A stretch of 64,000 nt of DNA from Bacteroidota bacterium (GTDB lineage: Bacteria > Bacteroidota > Bacteroidia > Flavobacteriales > Flavobacteriaceae), in contig JAEWJM010000001.1 in NCBI GenBank assembly GCA_023386585.1, forward strand, positions 1-64,000, in the 5' to 3' direction. A program made the position numbers and the translations under genes. Shown one piece after another: positions 7,525 through 16,811 of this stretch; the stretch's first letter is position 1; every line of letters starts with the position of its first letter. The notes beneath the pieces are model-generated. The model made no database searches, had not been told where the DNA came from, and saw nothing but the letters and a program-made list of their open reading frames with translations.

Positions 7525-9630
7525 CTAGGCTTTCTTCAGCAATACCTTTTCCTGTGTAAACTGGTATGCCGCGTCGAGGAAATCGATCATTTTCGGCCAG
7601 TTGGCGTTCGGTTCAAAGTAATTCTTGTAAAACTTCCGCGTTTTAATCGTCAGCTTGTTTCCCGATAAGCTCGCAATGCTTGTAAAGCCGCCGGTTGCGT
7701 TGGTAACCGTTTTGTTTAGTTTATCGATGCCCGACACGGAATATCCCGAAGGAATTTCAAAGACAATTTCGTTTTCCAAAGTCCGCGGAAACGGCATGTA
7801 AACGTCCGACTTCCTGTCTTTTTCGTTCTTGCCAATTTCGATCTGTCCGGTCAGCATCTTGCCAATTTCAATTACGTAATTTTCACCAGCCTTTTTGACA
7901 AAGCTATTGGCCAGTTCAAATGACTCGTTGTAAACTAACGGCTCCCGACTTCCGAACCGTCCGGTATTTTTTATTGAAAAATCGTATTTGTCAATTTTAA
8001 CGTCATATTCTTCGGAAACCGACTTTATAAAATTCTCCTTCTGCTTGTCTTTGACCTTTGCAATCAACGCCGCATACTCCTTTTTATATTGCGCCTGCTT
8101 TTTATTGTTGCGTACTTTATCCAGCAACGGCTCGGTTTCGTAACGCTGATAGTCTTCATTGACATAATCAAAAAAATACAAATGATTGCTCTGTTCATCC
8201 TCTTTGAAATGTCCGGTATATGACGATTCCCGGCTGACTTTAAGTCCGCTCATTCCCGCATCCAACGTTATGGTGGAAACAACTTTTGTTTGATTGTCAT
8301 CGAACGTGGACGAAGGCAAATGAACCTGTTCGACATCAGTTATTTTTTTACGTTTTAGTACGTTCAGCACGTAAGCGTCGGTATTTTCGAGATTGGCATC
8401 GATCTGGTCTGCACCGGTAAATGGCGAGAAATAGCGCAGATAAACCGGTTCCGGCGCCGTGTTTACGCGAAGCATCACATCGATATTGCTGTCCAGCAGC
8501 AGATCGGTCAATGGGCCATTGAACCGCGCTGTTGCAAGAACAATGTCATAATCGATTTTGTTGTCTTTGAGAAACGCCATGAAATGGTTGATAAATTCGG
8601 TTTCACCATTCAAAAAGATTGGGTTCTTATACAACTCGAAGGGACTGAATATTTTTGCATCGTTGATTACCCACGCTTCTACGTACTGCGTATAGTAGAA
8701 ATGTCGCGTAAAATAATAAACCTGACGAACCTTATCGGCGTCGTTGGCAAAGGTTTTATTTTTGATGAATCTTTCGATGTGCTGCATATCGCCGAAAGGC
8801 CTGTAGCGCTCGCCATAGGAAAACATCATGTCCTCCTTGGTGATTTGGGTTTTCACTTTTCCGTCGGCTATCGATTTATCCGGCTTGCCAAAAGGCTGCG
8901 CGCTCATCTGCCACTTGTAGCACGGAAGCGCGAGCATCGGATAAAGCCAGCGCTGCGAACCGACCTTAGGAATGTCACTGGCACGTAGTTCAAGTCTGCG
9001 GTCGCCTTTTCTTCCCGGCGGAAGATCGACAAAACCTGGCGCACCATTGTAGGTATTCAGGTTCAGGAACAGTTTTTTATCCAATTGGAGCTCGACGCGA
9101 AGGTTCATTGTTGGATAAACATCGTTCAATGTCGATTCTTGCTTATCGGCAATCGACGACACATCGGTAACGGTCAGGTAGTAAAAATAATCGATGATAT
9201 CGCCAATTTCGAGTCCGCCCACCGCCAATTTCCTGTCGTCGTCAACTTGTCGTGCGAGTTCATCGACATCGACAATGATTTCCTTGCCACCAGGCTTAAT
9301 GATCTTGATGCCGAGCGTACTTTTTTCGGTATTTCCGCGACGCCGCGACAACTCCTTAAATGAAAATTCGGAATATTCCTTGACCGATGCTGCATCCTGG
9401 AGTTTGATCCTTTTGCGGTAGCCTTGCTTGGGATAAAAGGAAGGATAATAATAATAGTTGTATTCGTATAGTATAACGGCTGACTCGTCTTTCCATTTGT
9501 CGGGAACTTCAGTTGCTTTTGCTTCCGCATCATTACTGCCCCAGAACATTTTTACGACTTCATCTTTGTCTTGTGCCGAAACAACGGCGGAGATAAATAA
9601 CAGCAGCGCGGGTAAAATTTTTTTCATCAT
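7525..9630 (-). CDS. DUF3857 protein with degenerate transglutaminase-like domain
   Basis: A 701-residue exported protein with a signal peptide ending VVSAQDK. An N-terminal DUF3857 domain (about 55-200) is followed by a transglutaminase-like fold (about 280-420) and a C-terminal beta domain. It aligns by eye with the upstream paralogue, but the catalytic sites are missing. Where the partner has GDCKG, this protein has LNGETEFINHF, and the DNHM and FLDGTE segments are replaced by PVYLRY and FSPFTGA. It is probably a non-catalytic partner or binding protein. It starts one base into the stop of the upstream gene (TGATG), so the two are translationally coupled. Substrate unknown. Confidence 0.8.
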   Translation of the reverse strand: MMKKILPALLLFISAVVSAQDKDEVVKMFWGSNDAEAKATEVPDKWKDESAVILYEYNYYYYPSFYPKQGYRKRIKLQDAASVKEYSEFSFKELSRRRGNTEKSTLGIKIIKPGGKEIIVDVDELARQVDDDRKLAVGGLEIGDIIDYFYYLTVTDVSSIADKQESTLNDVYPTMNLRVELQLDKKLFLNLNTYNGAPGFVDLPPGRKGDRRLELRASDIPKVGSQRWLYPMLALPCYKWQMSAQPFGKPDKSIADGKVKTQITKEDMMFSYGERYRPFGDMQHIERFIKNKTFANDADKVRQVYYFTRHFYYTQYVEAWVINDAKIFSPFELYKNPIFLNGETEFINHFMAFLKDNKIDYDIVLATARFNGPLTDLLLDSNIDVMLRVNTAPEPVYLRYFSPFTGADQIDANLENTDAYVLNVLKRKKITDVEQVHLPSSTFDDNQTKVVSTITLDAGMSGLKVSRESSYTGHFKEDEQSNHLYFFDYVNEDYQRYETEPLLDKVRNNKKQAQYKKEYAALIAKVKDKQKENFIKSVSEEYDVKIDKYDFSIKNTGRFGSREPLVYNESFELANSFVKKAGENYVIEIGKMLTGQIEIGKNEKDRKSDVYMPFPRTLENEIVFEIPSGYSVSGIDKLNKTVTNATGGFTSIASLSGNKLTIKTRKFYKNYFEPNANWPKMIDFLDAAYQFTQEKVLLKKA

Positions 9631-11543
9631 CAGGATTTTGTTAGTACGATTTGTTGATTGTAAATGGTATTGAGGTTTTTGTAAAGTTCATTCCAGGCGG
9701 AGAAGTCCGTCGATCTGATCACCGCATTTTTAAAAACAAACGACTTTTTGCAGGTCAGTTCAGTAGCGGTTTGTGTAAATGTCAGAGAAACCGAGAAATC
9801 AGAACCGCTATAATTCAGGTTTTCCGGTAATTTGCTCACTTTGTACCCGGTCGGAATTTCGAGTACGACCGAAGATTGGTAATTACTCTTGTATCCAAAT
9901 TCGTAGTTGGTTTTCCGATCTTTCAGGTCGAGTCCCGAAAACTCCTTTAACAGATCGAGATCGATGTACATTTCGCCCTCAAAAGAAGAAACTTTGTTCT
10001 TTACATTGACCTCGTAATCAATTTTAAGCTGCTGATCACGGTTGTTAAGGTCTGATGTTACCACATTTGCAACCTGAATATTCTTATCACTTTGACCGAG
10101 GTAATTCTCGAGCGCGTCTTTTTGACGGTTTTTCTCGAAGCGGTTAAAGCTGTACAGGAATTCGGAACAGCTTTCGCCCGAATAGCTGCGTGAGCACGTT
10201 CCATTAAGCAGTTCGTTTTCGATCGTGAGGCGCGACAAATACGTTTCTTTGTTCTGCGCCGCTGTTCCCGCCGGAACCTTATCGATTATGAATCGATCGC
10301 CGTCCTCGATCATCACTTCCTTGTTTTGGATACGCTCGGCGTTCATTCCCAAACCGATAAATTTTTCGGTGCCATCAAGAAAATACCTTTTGCCATTGAG
10401 CAGCAAAGTGCAGATCATGTGGTTATCAACCGCAAGCGACGGAATCGAATAGTCGTACGAAATGTGCTTTGTTCCGATCCACGTCAGCCGCGCATCAAAA
10501 CCCGCTGAGCGTAGCATCTGTTTGATCAGGTTTGCCATGCCTTTGCAATCGCCGTATCGGTTATTGAAGACACGATCCGATTCTTCAGGTTTGAAACCCG
10601 CGAGGCCGTCCTCGAACGCAATGTATTTGATATTATCCTGTACCCAATAATAGATATTACGTACTTTCTCCTCGTCCGTTTTTGCGTTTGCCGTGAGATC
10701 ATGGACCTTTGATTTATATACCGACGGGTCGTCTTTGATAAGGTCGACCAGCGACTTGTACCATTTATACAGATCAGCGCCAGAGTTAAAAAGCGTATTG
10801 CTTGCATTTTTATTGGCGAATGATTTGGCGATTAGCAGCAGATGTGGGTAAAGATAGCTTCGTCCGGGGGCATTTTCTTCCTTAAAAAACGGCGGAATGT
10901 TTTTCATCCGATAAATGAACGTCGTCGAGCCCTTGTTTTTCTCGGTTTTCTTTTCAATTTCATTGCCTTCAAAATTGAACTCTTTAATTTCAAGGTTCAG
11001 CCAGTCGGGGACGACAATGCTGATGCTTTTTTGCATCACCGGAAACTCGTCGTTGAAGTACAGTGATGTGAAGTATTTAACATCGTTATAGCGCTTTTCC
11101 ATTTCGTAATTATACGTGTAACCCTGCACCGGAAAATCCACCGTCATGTGTTTTACCCGCGCATCGTTATAGAAAAGGTCGCTGTCTTTATAAAATTCAT
11201 CCTCGATCGAGAAATTGGCGGTCTTGTCGTTCCGATATTTAATATTAAAGTTTTCGATTTTCGATTCGCTATCGTAAAATTCATATTTGTGGATATCTGC
11301 CCGATGGTTGATGTTCATTAACTTCTCGCGGACCTCGTGTCGTACCGTGACTTTTTTGCCATCCTTATCCAACGCAAATGAAATAGTATTACTGTTTTCA
11401 AGTACGGCAACATCTTCTTTTGCATATTGCGCCCGCAGTTTTTTCGCGAGTTGTACGTCTTCTTCGGTCGGGTCGATATTCTTCTGTGCGGATACCGCAG
11501 CCATGCTCAGAATTAACAAAAAATTTATCAGGGTTTTCATCAA
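9630..11543 (-). CDS. DUF3857 and transglutaminase-core domain protein
   Basis: A 637-residue exported protein (signal peptide ends AAVSAQK). DUF3857 spans about residues 55-215, the transglutaminase-like core about 280-395, and a C-terminal beta domain follows. The catalytic triad is intact: Cys333 in GDCKG, His375 in DNHMI and Asp390 in FLDGTE. Such proteins are abundant in Bacteroidota periplasms. They may cleave or crosslink peptide bonds, but no substrate is established. It is followed with 1-nt overlap by a paralogue lacking the triad, an active/inactive pair. About 240 nt upstream separate it from the divergent lipoprotein. Confidence 0.85.
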   Translation of the reverse strand: MMKTLINFLLILSMAAVSAQKNIDPTEEDVQLAKKLRAQYAKEDVAVLENSNTISFALDKDGKKVTVRHEVREKLMNINHRADIHKYEFYDSESKIENFNIKYRNDKTANFSIEDEFYKDSDLFYNDARVKHMTVDFPVQGYTYNYEMEKRYNDVKYFTSLYFNDEFPVMQKSISIVVPDWLNLEIKEFNFEGNEIEKKTEKNKGSTTFIYRMKNIPPFFKEENAPGRSYLYPHLLLIAKSFANKNASNTLFNSGADLYKWYKSLVDLIKDDPSVYKSKVHDLTANAKTDEEKVRNIYYWVQDNIKYIAFEDGLAGFKPEESDRVFNNRYGDCKGMANLIKQMLRSAGFDARLTWIGTKHISYDYSIPSLAVDNHMICTLLLNGKRYFLDGTEKFIGLGMNAERIQNKEVMIEDGDRFIIDKVPAGTAAQNKETYLSRLTIENELLNGTCSRSYSGESCSEFLYSFNRFEKNRQKDALENYLGQSDKNIQVANVVTSDLNNRDQQLKIDYEVNVKNKVSSFEGEMYIDLDLLKEFSGLDLKDRKTNYEFGYKSNYQSSVVLEIPTGYKVSKLPENLNYSGSDFSVSLTFTQTATELTCKKSFVFKNAVIRSTDFSAWNELYKNLNTIYNQQIVLTKS

Positions 11544-11624
11544 AAAAATTTTCGGAATATACTTAAAAACATACGATTCAATCCAGTTTTAAAAAAAACT
11601 TATCGACACGCTTTCGATGAGTTA

Positions 11625-11720
11625 ATGCGAGAGACAATCAAAACCAATAGCGTTGGTTCACTCGAAGAATCGAAAGAATCCAATGGCTACACAATAATTA
11701 AAATCCTTAATATTTTCTGA
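11625..11720 (+). other. 31-codon ORF in the DUF3857/lipoprotein spacer, doubtful
   Basis: A 242-nt spacer between divergent genes holds one small frame opening MRETIKTNSVGSLEES and ending NIF. It has no ribosome-binding or -7 signal and no recognisable motif. I list it only to describe the spacer; it is probably not coding. Confidence 0.1.
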
Positions 11721-11785
11721 AAAACCTTGGCCTGCCTTTCATTTTCGGTCGTTGGATGCTATCTTTACGTATCTAACAACTTATC

Positions 11786-12469
11786 ATGAAAAAACTAATC
11801 TACACATTCGCAGTCCTAATGCTTGTCCTTTCGTCGTGTTCTTCCGACGATTCAAAGTCCAATCCTTTATCAAATAATCCAGAGGCAAATGCCGATTATA
11901 ACGCTTCCAATTACGGAATTTACAAAGGCGTCATGGTCGGATCGTCCGGTGTTGTTTTTGTCAACATCAATAACAACGGGCATATTTCGGCAAAAATGAT
12001 TGTCGACGGTTCAACCCACAACTTCACTACCGAGCAAACGGTTGCACTTGGCGAAGAAACCGATCTTACTTTTACCAACGGTGACGAATTTTTTACGTTT
12101 CACGTTGGCGCAGGCGGTGAAGATCCAGCGATAACCGACATCAGCATGGAAGGCCATCCGTTTGCATTTGCTGAAATTGTCAAGGAGTTCTCGGATTCGC
12201 AGGTAAAATGCTTCCAGGGGAACTATACCGGAGATGTCACGGGCGTCTTCAATCTAATATTAATTGAGAACAACTTCTACGGACTTGCAAAACCCGACAC
12301 CAGCGAGGATGCTTTCTGGATCGAAGCGACTTCCGACGGCTCAGGAAATATCGAAGGGACTTTCATGGACGGAACTTTCACCGGCACTATAGACGGCAAT
12401 TCGCTTAGCGGTAACTGGAGCAATACGTCCGCCGAATCCGGCAGCTGGAGCGGAGAACGAACACTTTAG
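11786..12469 (+). CDS. lipoprotein of unknown function
   Basis: A 227-residue protein with a lipoprotein signal (MKKLIYTFAVLMLVLSSCSSDD, lipid-modified Cys at residue 18) followed by an Asp/Ser/Asn-rich linker. The body looks like two related beta-rich halves. The first begins at NYGIYKGVMVG and the second at CFQGNYTGDVTG. Each shows G-x-Y-x-G openings and Gly/Asp/Thr-rich strands, ending in FTGTIDGNSLSGNWSN. I do not recognise a named family. Residues SSDDS after the Cys fit the export signal that sends Bacteroidota lipoproteins to the cell surface (inference). A TATCTTTA element at 11760-11767 may be its -7 box. Confidence 0.75.
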   Translation: MKKLIYTFAVLMLVLSSCSSDDSKSNPLSNNPEANADYNASNYGIYKGVMVGSSGVVFVNINNNGHISAKMIVDGSTHNFTTEQTVALGEETDLTFTNGDEFFTFHVGAGGEDPAITDISMEGHPFAFAEIVKEFSDSQVKCFQGNYTGDVTGVFNLILIENNFYGLAKPDTSEDAFWIEATSDGSGNIEGTFMDGTFTGTIDGNSLSGNWSNTSAESGSWSGERTL

Positions 12470-12627
12470 GAGATATTTCCATTCCTATTTTGCGGTGTTT
12501 ACGTGAACGGCGCAACAAATTTAATTAAGCTGCGTTAATGCCTTGCCGTTAAATTTACAGCCCGCTGTAACCTTTTCCGGTATCGCAACGTACAACCCGG
12601 GTATCCCCCTAAAATTTATATCCTTAC

Positions 12628-13491
12628 ATGAGACAGCTTAAAATTACAAAGCAGGTAACCAACCGCGAAACTGCTTCACTGGACAAGTATCTGCAAGAAA
12701 TTGGAAAAGTTGACCTTATTACCGCCGATGAAGAGGTGGAATTAGCACAAAAAATAAAAGCCGGCGACCAGAAAGCGCTCGAAAAACTCACAAAAGCGAA
12801 CCTGCGTTTTGTGGTATCCGTTGCAAAACAGTACCAAAATCAAGGACTCACACTTCCCGATCTTATCAACGAAGGAAATTTGGGCCTTATAAAAGCCGCA
12901 CAGCGATTTGACGAAACACGTGGTTTCAAATTCATTTCTTACGCGGTGTGGTGGATTCGCCAGTCAATTCTTCAGGCTCTCGCCGAACAATCCCGAATCG
13001 TCAGGCTTCCGCTTAACAAAATCGGGTCAATAAATAAAATCAACAAGATGTATGCGCTTCTTGAGCAATCAAACGAGCGCCCGCCATCTGCCGAGGAAAT
13101 CGCAAAAGAGCTCGACATGACCGTTAACGACGTCAAGGAAAGCATGAAAAACTCGGGCCGTCACCTGTCGATGGATGCGCCGCTTGTTGAAGGTGAAGAT
13201 TCGAACCTTTACGATGTATTGCGTTCGGGCGAATCGCCAAATCCAGATCGTGAATTGATTCACGAGTCGTTGCGGACTGAAATCGAGCGTTCACTTGAGA
13301 CGCTTACGCCGCGCGAAGCCGATGTGGTGAGGTTGTATTTCGGACTTGGAGACCAGCATCCGATGACACTCGAAGAAATTGGCGAGACTTTTGATTTAAC
13401 GCGCGAGCGCGTCCGCCAGATCAAAGAGAAAGCGATCAGAAGGCTAAAACACACGTCGCGAAGCAAAATTCTGAAAACATATCTGGGTTAA
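12628..13491 (+). CDS. rpoD: primary RNA polymerase sigma factor, RpoD/SigA type
   Basis: A 287-residue sigma-70 protein of the short Bacteroidota primary class without region 1.1. Region 1.2 ([16 protein letters not shown]), region 2 ([31 protein letters not shown]), region 3 (NKMYALLEQ to VEGEDSNLY) and region 4 ([16 protein letters not shown] and the helix-turn-helix [22 protein letters not shown]) are all present. In this phylum the factor recognises TAnnTTTG -7 boxes, the same elements found ahead of many genes here. The upstream 158 nt contain a 6-bp inverted repeat TTACAG-cccg-CTGTAA at 12555-12570. No clear promoter match was found. Confidence 0.95.
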   Translation: MRQLKITKQVTNRETASLDKYLQEIGKVDLITADEEVELAQKIKAGDQKALEKLTKANLRFVVSVAKQYQNQGLTLPDLINEGNLGLIKAAQRFDETRGFKFISYAVWWIRQSILQALAEQSRIVRLPLNKIGSINKINKMYALLEQSNERPPSAEEIAKELDMTVNDVKESMKNSGRHLSMDAPLVEGEDSNLYDVLRSGESPNPDRELIHESLRTEIERSLETLTPREADVVRLYFGLGDQHPMTLEEIGETFDLTRERVRQIKEKAIRRLKHTSRSKILKTYLG

Positions 13492-13573
13492 ACTCCCAAA
13501 AAATTTCCACAGTTCGAAAAATTTGCTAAGTTTGGCAAATACAAAGGACAATTCGTGGAATTTATATAGCAAC

Positions 13574-13640
13574 AACAGTCTGATTAACTGTTCGTTTTTT
13601 GATTGATGATTGAAACTCCGGCTGATTACCGGAGTTTTTT
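13574..13640 (+). terminator. tandem terminators after rpoD with identical loops
   Basis: Two hairpins follow each other. AACAGT/ACTGTT at 13574-13592 is followed by cg and six T residues. AAACTCCGG/CCGGAGTTT at 13613-13637 ends in a T run. Both enclose the same 7-nt loop, ctgatta. A TAAGTTTG box at 13527-13534 lies 40 nt before the first hairpin, so a short independent RNA is possible. Confidence 0.75.
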
Positions 13641-13999
13641 ATGTTTTTCCATAGATCAACGTTGTTACTAACTCCGGTCAGTTCACCTTGCAGGCTCGGG
13701 TTTAGCTACGCTCAGTCGCCTTACAGGCTCGTGTCCGGAGTTTTTTATTTTTTATAGTGGAGATGTCGCAAACGACTGAAAGCTGACTGCTGATCGCTGA
13801 CAGCTGAAAGCTTTTCCGGGCGTTGCACGATGCGCCGGGCTGTTCGCTGTAGTCCTCGCTCCTATCGTCACTCCGGGCTGCCGCTTCCATCCCTAACGCG
13901 GCATGATCGTTGATCGTTCATCATTCGTCGTTCATCTTTCGTCATTCATCTTTCGACCTTCGAATTTCATGCTTCGACCTTCGTCTTCCCACTTTTCCC
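13641..13999. repeat. gene-free low-complexity spacer between rpoD and rpe
   Basis: No credible gene is seen here. Contents in order: another AACTCCGG/CCGGAGTT pair at 13670-13677 and 13735-13742 enclosing 57 nt, inside which CAGGCTCG occurs twice (13691-13698, 13724-13731). Next is a stretch built from ctga/agctga words around 13765-13815. Last, from about 13904 to 13990, a degenerate run of TTCATC/TTCG words reads into the rpe promoter. The word-like repeats look like slippage-generated spacer DNA rather than coding sequence. Confidence 0.6.
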
Positions 14000-14007
14000 T
14001 ATCTTTG
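14000..14007 (+). promoter_or_regulatory. -7 element TATCTTTG for rpe
   Basis: A perfect TAnnTTTG match 7 nt before the rpe ATG, giving a very short leader. The -33 region is the TTCG-rich repeat, with no clean TTTG. Confidence 0.65.
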
Positions 14008-14014
14008 CACCACA

Positions 14015-14674
14015 ATGAAACACACAATAATTGCCCCGTCAGTCCTTGCAGCCGATTTCGCCAATCTGCAGCGCGACATCGAAATGATTAACGCCAGTGA
14101 AGCCGACTGGTTCCATATTGATATTATGGATGGCGTCTTCGTACCAAACATCTCTTTCGGGATGCCCGTACTCGAAGCAATTGCGAGACACGTTAAAAAG
14201 CCGCTTGACGTGCATTTGATGATCGTCGATCCGGATCGATATATTCAAACGTTCGCCGATTTGGGCGCAAACGTGCTTTCGGTACATTATGAAGCTTGCA
14301 CCCATTTGCACCGCACACTGCAGGCAATAAAAGCAGCCGGAATGAAAGCGGGCGTCGCAATAAATCCGCATACAAACGTGAGCCTGCTCGAAGATGTAAT
14401 CAACGACACTGATTTAGTTTGCATGATGAGCGTCAACCCGGGATTCGGCGGACAATCATTTATTGAGAATACTTATAAAAAAGTGCGTCAGCTTAGGGAA
14501 ATAATTGCAAGGAACGGCGCAGCAACCTTGATCGAAATCGATGGCGGTGTTACCGATAAGAATGCGCGAAAACTCGTTGAAGCCGGAGCCGACGTGCTCG
14601 TGGCTGGTAATTTTGTTTTCAGATCGGCAGATCCGGCAGCAACAATATTGGATCTTCGGAGGCTTTTATCGTAA
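14015..14674 (+). CDS. rpe: ribulose-phosphate 3-epimerase
   Basis: A 219-residue TIM-barrel enzyme that interconverts ribulose 5-phosphate and xylulose 5-phosphate in the pentose phosphate pathway. Signatures are IIAPSVLAADFANL, the metal-binding WFHIDIMDGVFVPN and DVHLM segments, the flexible loop SVNPGFGGQSF, and the phosphate-binding ends EIDGGV and VAGNFVF. A longer reading from 13910 runs through low-complexity repeat DNA and the promoter, so MKHTIIAPS at 14015 is the start. Its stop codon abuts the stop of the convergent peptidase gene, with no intergenic base. Confidence 0.97.
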   Translation: MKHTIIAPSVLAADFANLQRDIEMINASEADWFHIDIMDGVFVPNISFGMPVLEAIARHVKKPLDVHLMIVDPDRYIQTFADLGANVLSVHYEACTHLHRTLQAIKAAGMKAGVAINPHTNVSLLEDVINDTDLVCMMSVNPGFGGQSFIENTYKKVRQLREIIARNGAATLIEIDGGVTDKNARKLVEAGADVLVAGNFVFRSADPAATILDLRRLLS

Positions 14675-15487
14675 TCAGCCTCTGTAATTGATCATCTGCC
14701 TCACATTCGCATACAGCTCTGGAAATTCCTGTTCAAAAATCTCAGGCGTCTCAAAAAAATTCTCCAGGATCACCGCCAGAAATTCATATTCATTCGTGTA
14801 GGCATAAGCCCTGAAGTAGTTTGAATGCAAAAGCCGCTGGGCATTTGGCGGATGTTTTACTTCCTTGATGATCTTTCCGTACATTGTCGCAAAGATGGCA
14901 GCCTGGTTAAGTCTGCTCCGGATTCCACTGTGGTGCATTACATGAGTGAATTCGTGAATTCCCAAGTTCAGGTTATCGTTCCCGATGAGAAATCCGTGCT
15001 CAAAATGCTCCCACGAAAACACCACAGCCTTCAATTGAGGATTAAATTCACCATTGTGCATCGCATTGGTTGCCGTTGAGAGAAACGAACCGGGATAAAG
15101 AATTATCTTATCGAATTCGCGGACTCTATAAGTCCGCATACCAAATGTCAGCATCACATAGCTGGCGGCAATCTTTATCCGCATGGCCTCAGAAATTGCC
15201 AGGCCATCACGGCCGTGAAAACTGTAACTTTCGATAAAGCAGGCTACACGGTGTTCAAAATATTGCTGTCTTTTCATTGAAAGCCGCGCGAAGAATCGCA
15301 CCTCATTCCGTAAAACCGATAACTGCGATTGTGATAGTTTCCGCCGAATCGGGTAAAAATGAACATAGACCGGCTTGTTGAACATTGAAATATACAACGG
15401 CTCAATCACCCGGAAAAATACCCGGTAAACAATCAATGGCAGCAACACAAGGTAAAGCAGTACAAACGGAAACAACGTATTATCCAT
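14675..15487 (-). CDS. zinc-dependent peptidase, MtfA-like (M90)
   Basis: A 270-residue protein starting MDNTLFPF with one N-terminal membrane segment (about residues 5-28), then an MtfA-like metallopeptidase domain. The zinc site is HEFTH (His178, Glu179, His182), with a downstream acidic helix NEYEFLAVILENFFE that supplies the further Glu ligands typical of the family. E. coli MtfA is soluble and links to glucose uptake through Mlc; the N-terminal anchor here suggests a membrane-attached form with an unknown target. The reading could extend to 15553, but that extension crosses the terminator of the next gene. Confidence 0.8.
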   Translation of the reverse strand: MDNTLFPFVLLYLVLLPLIVYRVFFRVIEPLYISMFNKPVYVHFYPIRRKLSQSQLSVLRNEVRFFARLSMKRQQYFEHRVACFIESYSFHGRDGLAISEAMRIKIAASYVMLTFGMRTYRVREFDKIILYPGSFLSTATNAMHNGEFNPQLKAVVFSWEHFEHGFLIGNDNLNLGIHEFTHVMHHSGIRSRLNQAAIFATMYGKIIKEVKHPPNAQRLLHSNYFRAYAYTNEYEFLAVILENFFETPEIFEQEFPELYANVRQMINYRG

Positions 15488-15512
15488 GATTGCAATCAAA
15501 CAGGCAAGATAT

Positions 15513-15543
15513 AAAAAAAGCCCCCGTTTATCGGAGGCTTTTT
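15513..15543 (-). terminator. terminator after the T9SS cargo gene
   Basis: On the minus strand the hairpin AAGCC-(c)CCG...CGG-(a)GGCTT (15518-15540) runs into seven T residues. It ends 18 nt past the cargo stop codon and lies before the peptidase start. Confidence 0.8.
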
Positions 15544-15561
15544 CGCAAGTCAATCAGAAAT

Positions 15562-16659
15562 TTACTGTTTTACGATTTTTTTCGTAATCTTTCCTGCATC
15601 CGAAGCAATGTTAAGCATGTAGATTCCGGAAGCCAACTCGCTGATGTCTAAGGTAGCATCGGTTGCATTACCTAATGTGCCGGCTTTTACCGTTCTTCCA
15701 TTAAGATCGGCCATTTCATAAGCACCCATACCTGCGTTGTTGGTTACATTCAGCACGTCTTGCACCGGATTTGGATATGCCGAAAACTCTGCCATCGGCG
15801 AAACGTGTGCAACTCCCAGAAGTGTATCGGTATTCGTAGCACGCATAACAATATTGTCAAAACGCGCTACCGCCGACGACGTATTGGTAACTGGCGGAGT
15901 AGCCGCTGTGTTGGTTCCTGAGCTTGATACAAGGTAAAGCGTCTCCGGGTTTACTCCTGCGGCAGCTCCGGTTAACTGTGCATTCGGGTTAAATCCTGGT
16001 CCTTTCCATTTTACCTGGCCTGTCGCATAATTAAAGCTCATACCAATTCGAACCCACGTATTTGGTGCCAAAGTCAAATTTGCCGCGGTCGTTCCTAGAA
16101 GACCCATTTGGAAGCCATAGTTTGCGACTATACCTCCAGCCGTTGCGGTGTTATCATAATAGGCGACTCCAGTCAGTATCTTGGTATTCATTGCGAATGT
16201 GAAACCGGCCAGAATCTTTGAAGTCGTTGTTGGTGGACTATCATAAATGTACATCCTCATCGTGTTCACGCTCGTTGTTGGATCTCCGGTGTAGAAATCA
16301 TATTCCACTTCAAGGATGTTGTTTCCTACAGTTCTGGAAGCCCACATTGCCGGCAGTCCGGTCTGCCACATAAAACGGCTTCCTTTATCTCCGTTTGGAC
16401 CTGTGAGCTGAAGCACCTGTCCATTTGCACCGCCTGCATCAAAAATTTGGAAGTTACTGTTGTCGGAGTTCGTGGTCGTAGTTGGATCAGTTCCATTTGT
16501 GGAAGTCGTCAGGTAAGATCCCTGGCCGGGCGTTGCGCCGGTAATATCTGTTCCAACGTTGCCAATGGAGTACGTCGAAAAACTATCAGTAAAAAAAGTC
16601 TGCCCAAAAGATACCTGGGCGAAACCTGCTGATAATAAAAGGAGTAAAGTTTTTTTCAT
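15562..16659 (-). CDS. T9SS type A sorting-domain cargo protein
   Basis: A 365-residue secreted protein with a signal peptide ending QVSFGQT and a Thr/Gly/Asn-rich beta-sandwich-like body (FDNIVMRA near its end). The C-terminal type A sorting domain begins at FSAYPNPVQDVLNV and ends SGIYMLNIASDAGKITKKIVKQ. The YPNPV opening and KKIVK ending are hallmarks of cargo exported by the type IX system and anchored or released at the cell surface. The passenger resembles a lectin- or laminin-like fold by composition only; no catalytic motif is seen. A dedicated hairpin terminator follows, so it is probably monocistronic. Confidence 0.88.
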   Translation of the reverse strand: MKKTLLLLLSAGFAQVSFGQTFFTDSFSTYSIGNVGTDITGATPGQGSYLTTSTNGTDPTTTTNSDNSNFQIFDAGGANGQVLQLTGPNGDKGSRFMWQTGLPAMWASRTVGNNILEVEYDFYTGDPTTSVNTMRMYIYDSPPTTTSKILAGFTFAMNTKILTGVAYYDNTATAGGIVANYGFQMGLLGTTAANLTLAPNTWVRIGMSFNYATGQVKWKGPGFNPNAQLTGAAAGVNPETLYLVSSSGTNTAATPPVTNTSSAVARFDNIVMRATNTDTLLGVAHVSPMAEFSAYPNPVQDVLNVTNNAGMGAYEMADLNGRTVKAGTLGNATDATLDISELASGIYMLNIASDAGKITKKIVKQ

Positions 16660-16811
16660 TTTCGTGCTTTTAAGTTTACCGTAAATCTATTAAAAAATCG
16701 AATACTCCAAATAAGGCAACGAAAAGTTTTGGAGACACTTATGAACTGACAAATGAACAGCGCTGGCTGCGAATGCGGTTCGGCAATTACCGCGAAGCCA
16801 ATTCGACTTTT

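Noticed and set aside
11625..11720. 31-codon frame as a real small gene
   Set aside because: No promoter box, no motif and no operon context.
13702..13890. 62-residue minus-strand frame in the rpoD-rpe spacer
   Set aside because: The region is word-like repeat DNA and the product has no recognisable features.
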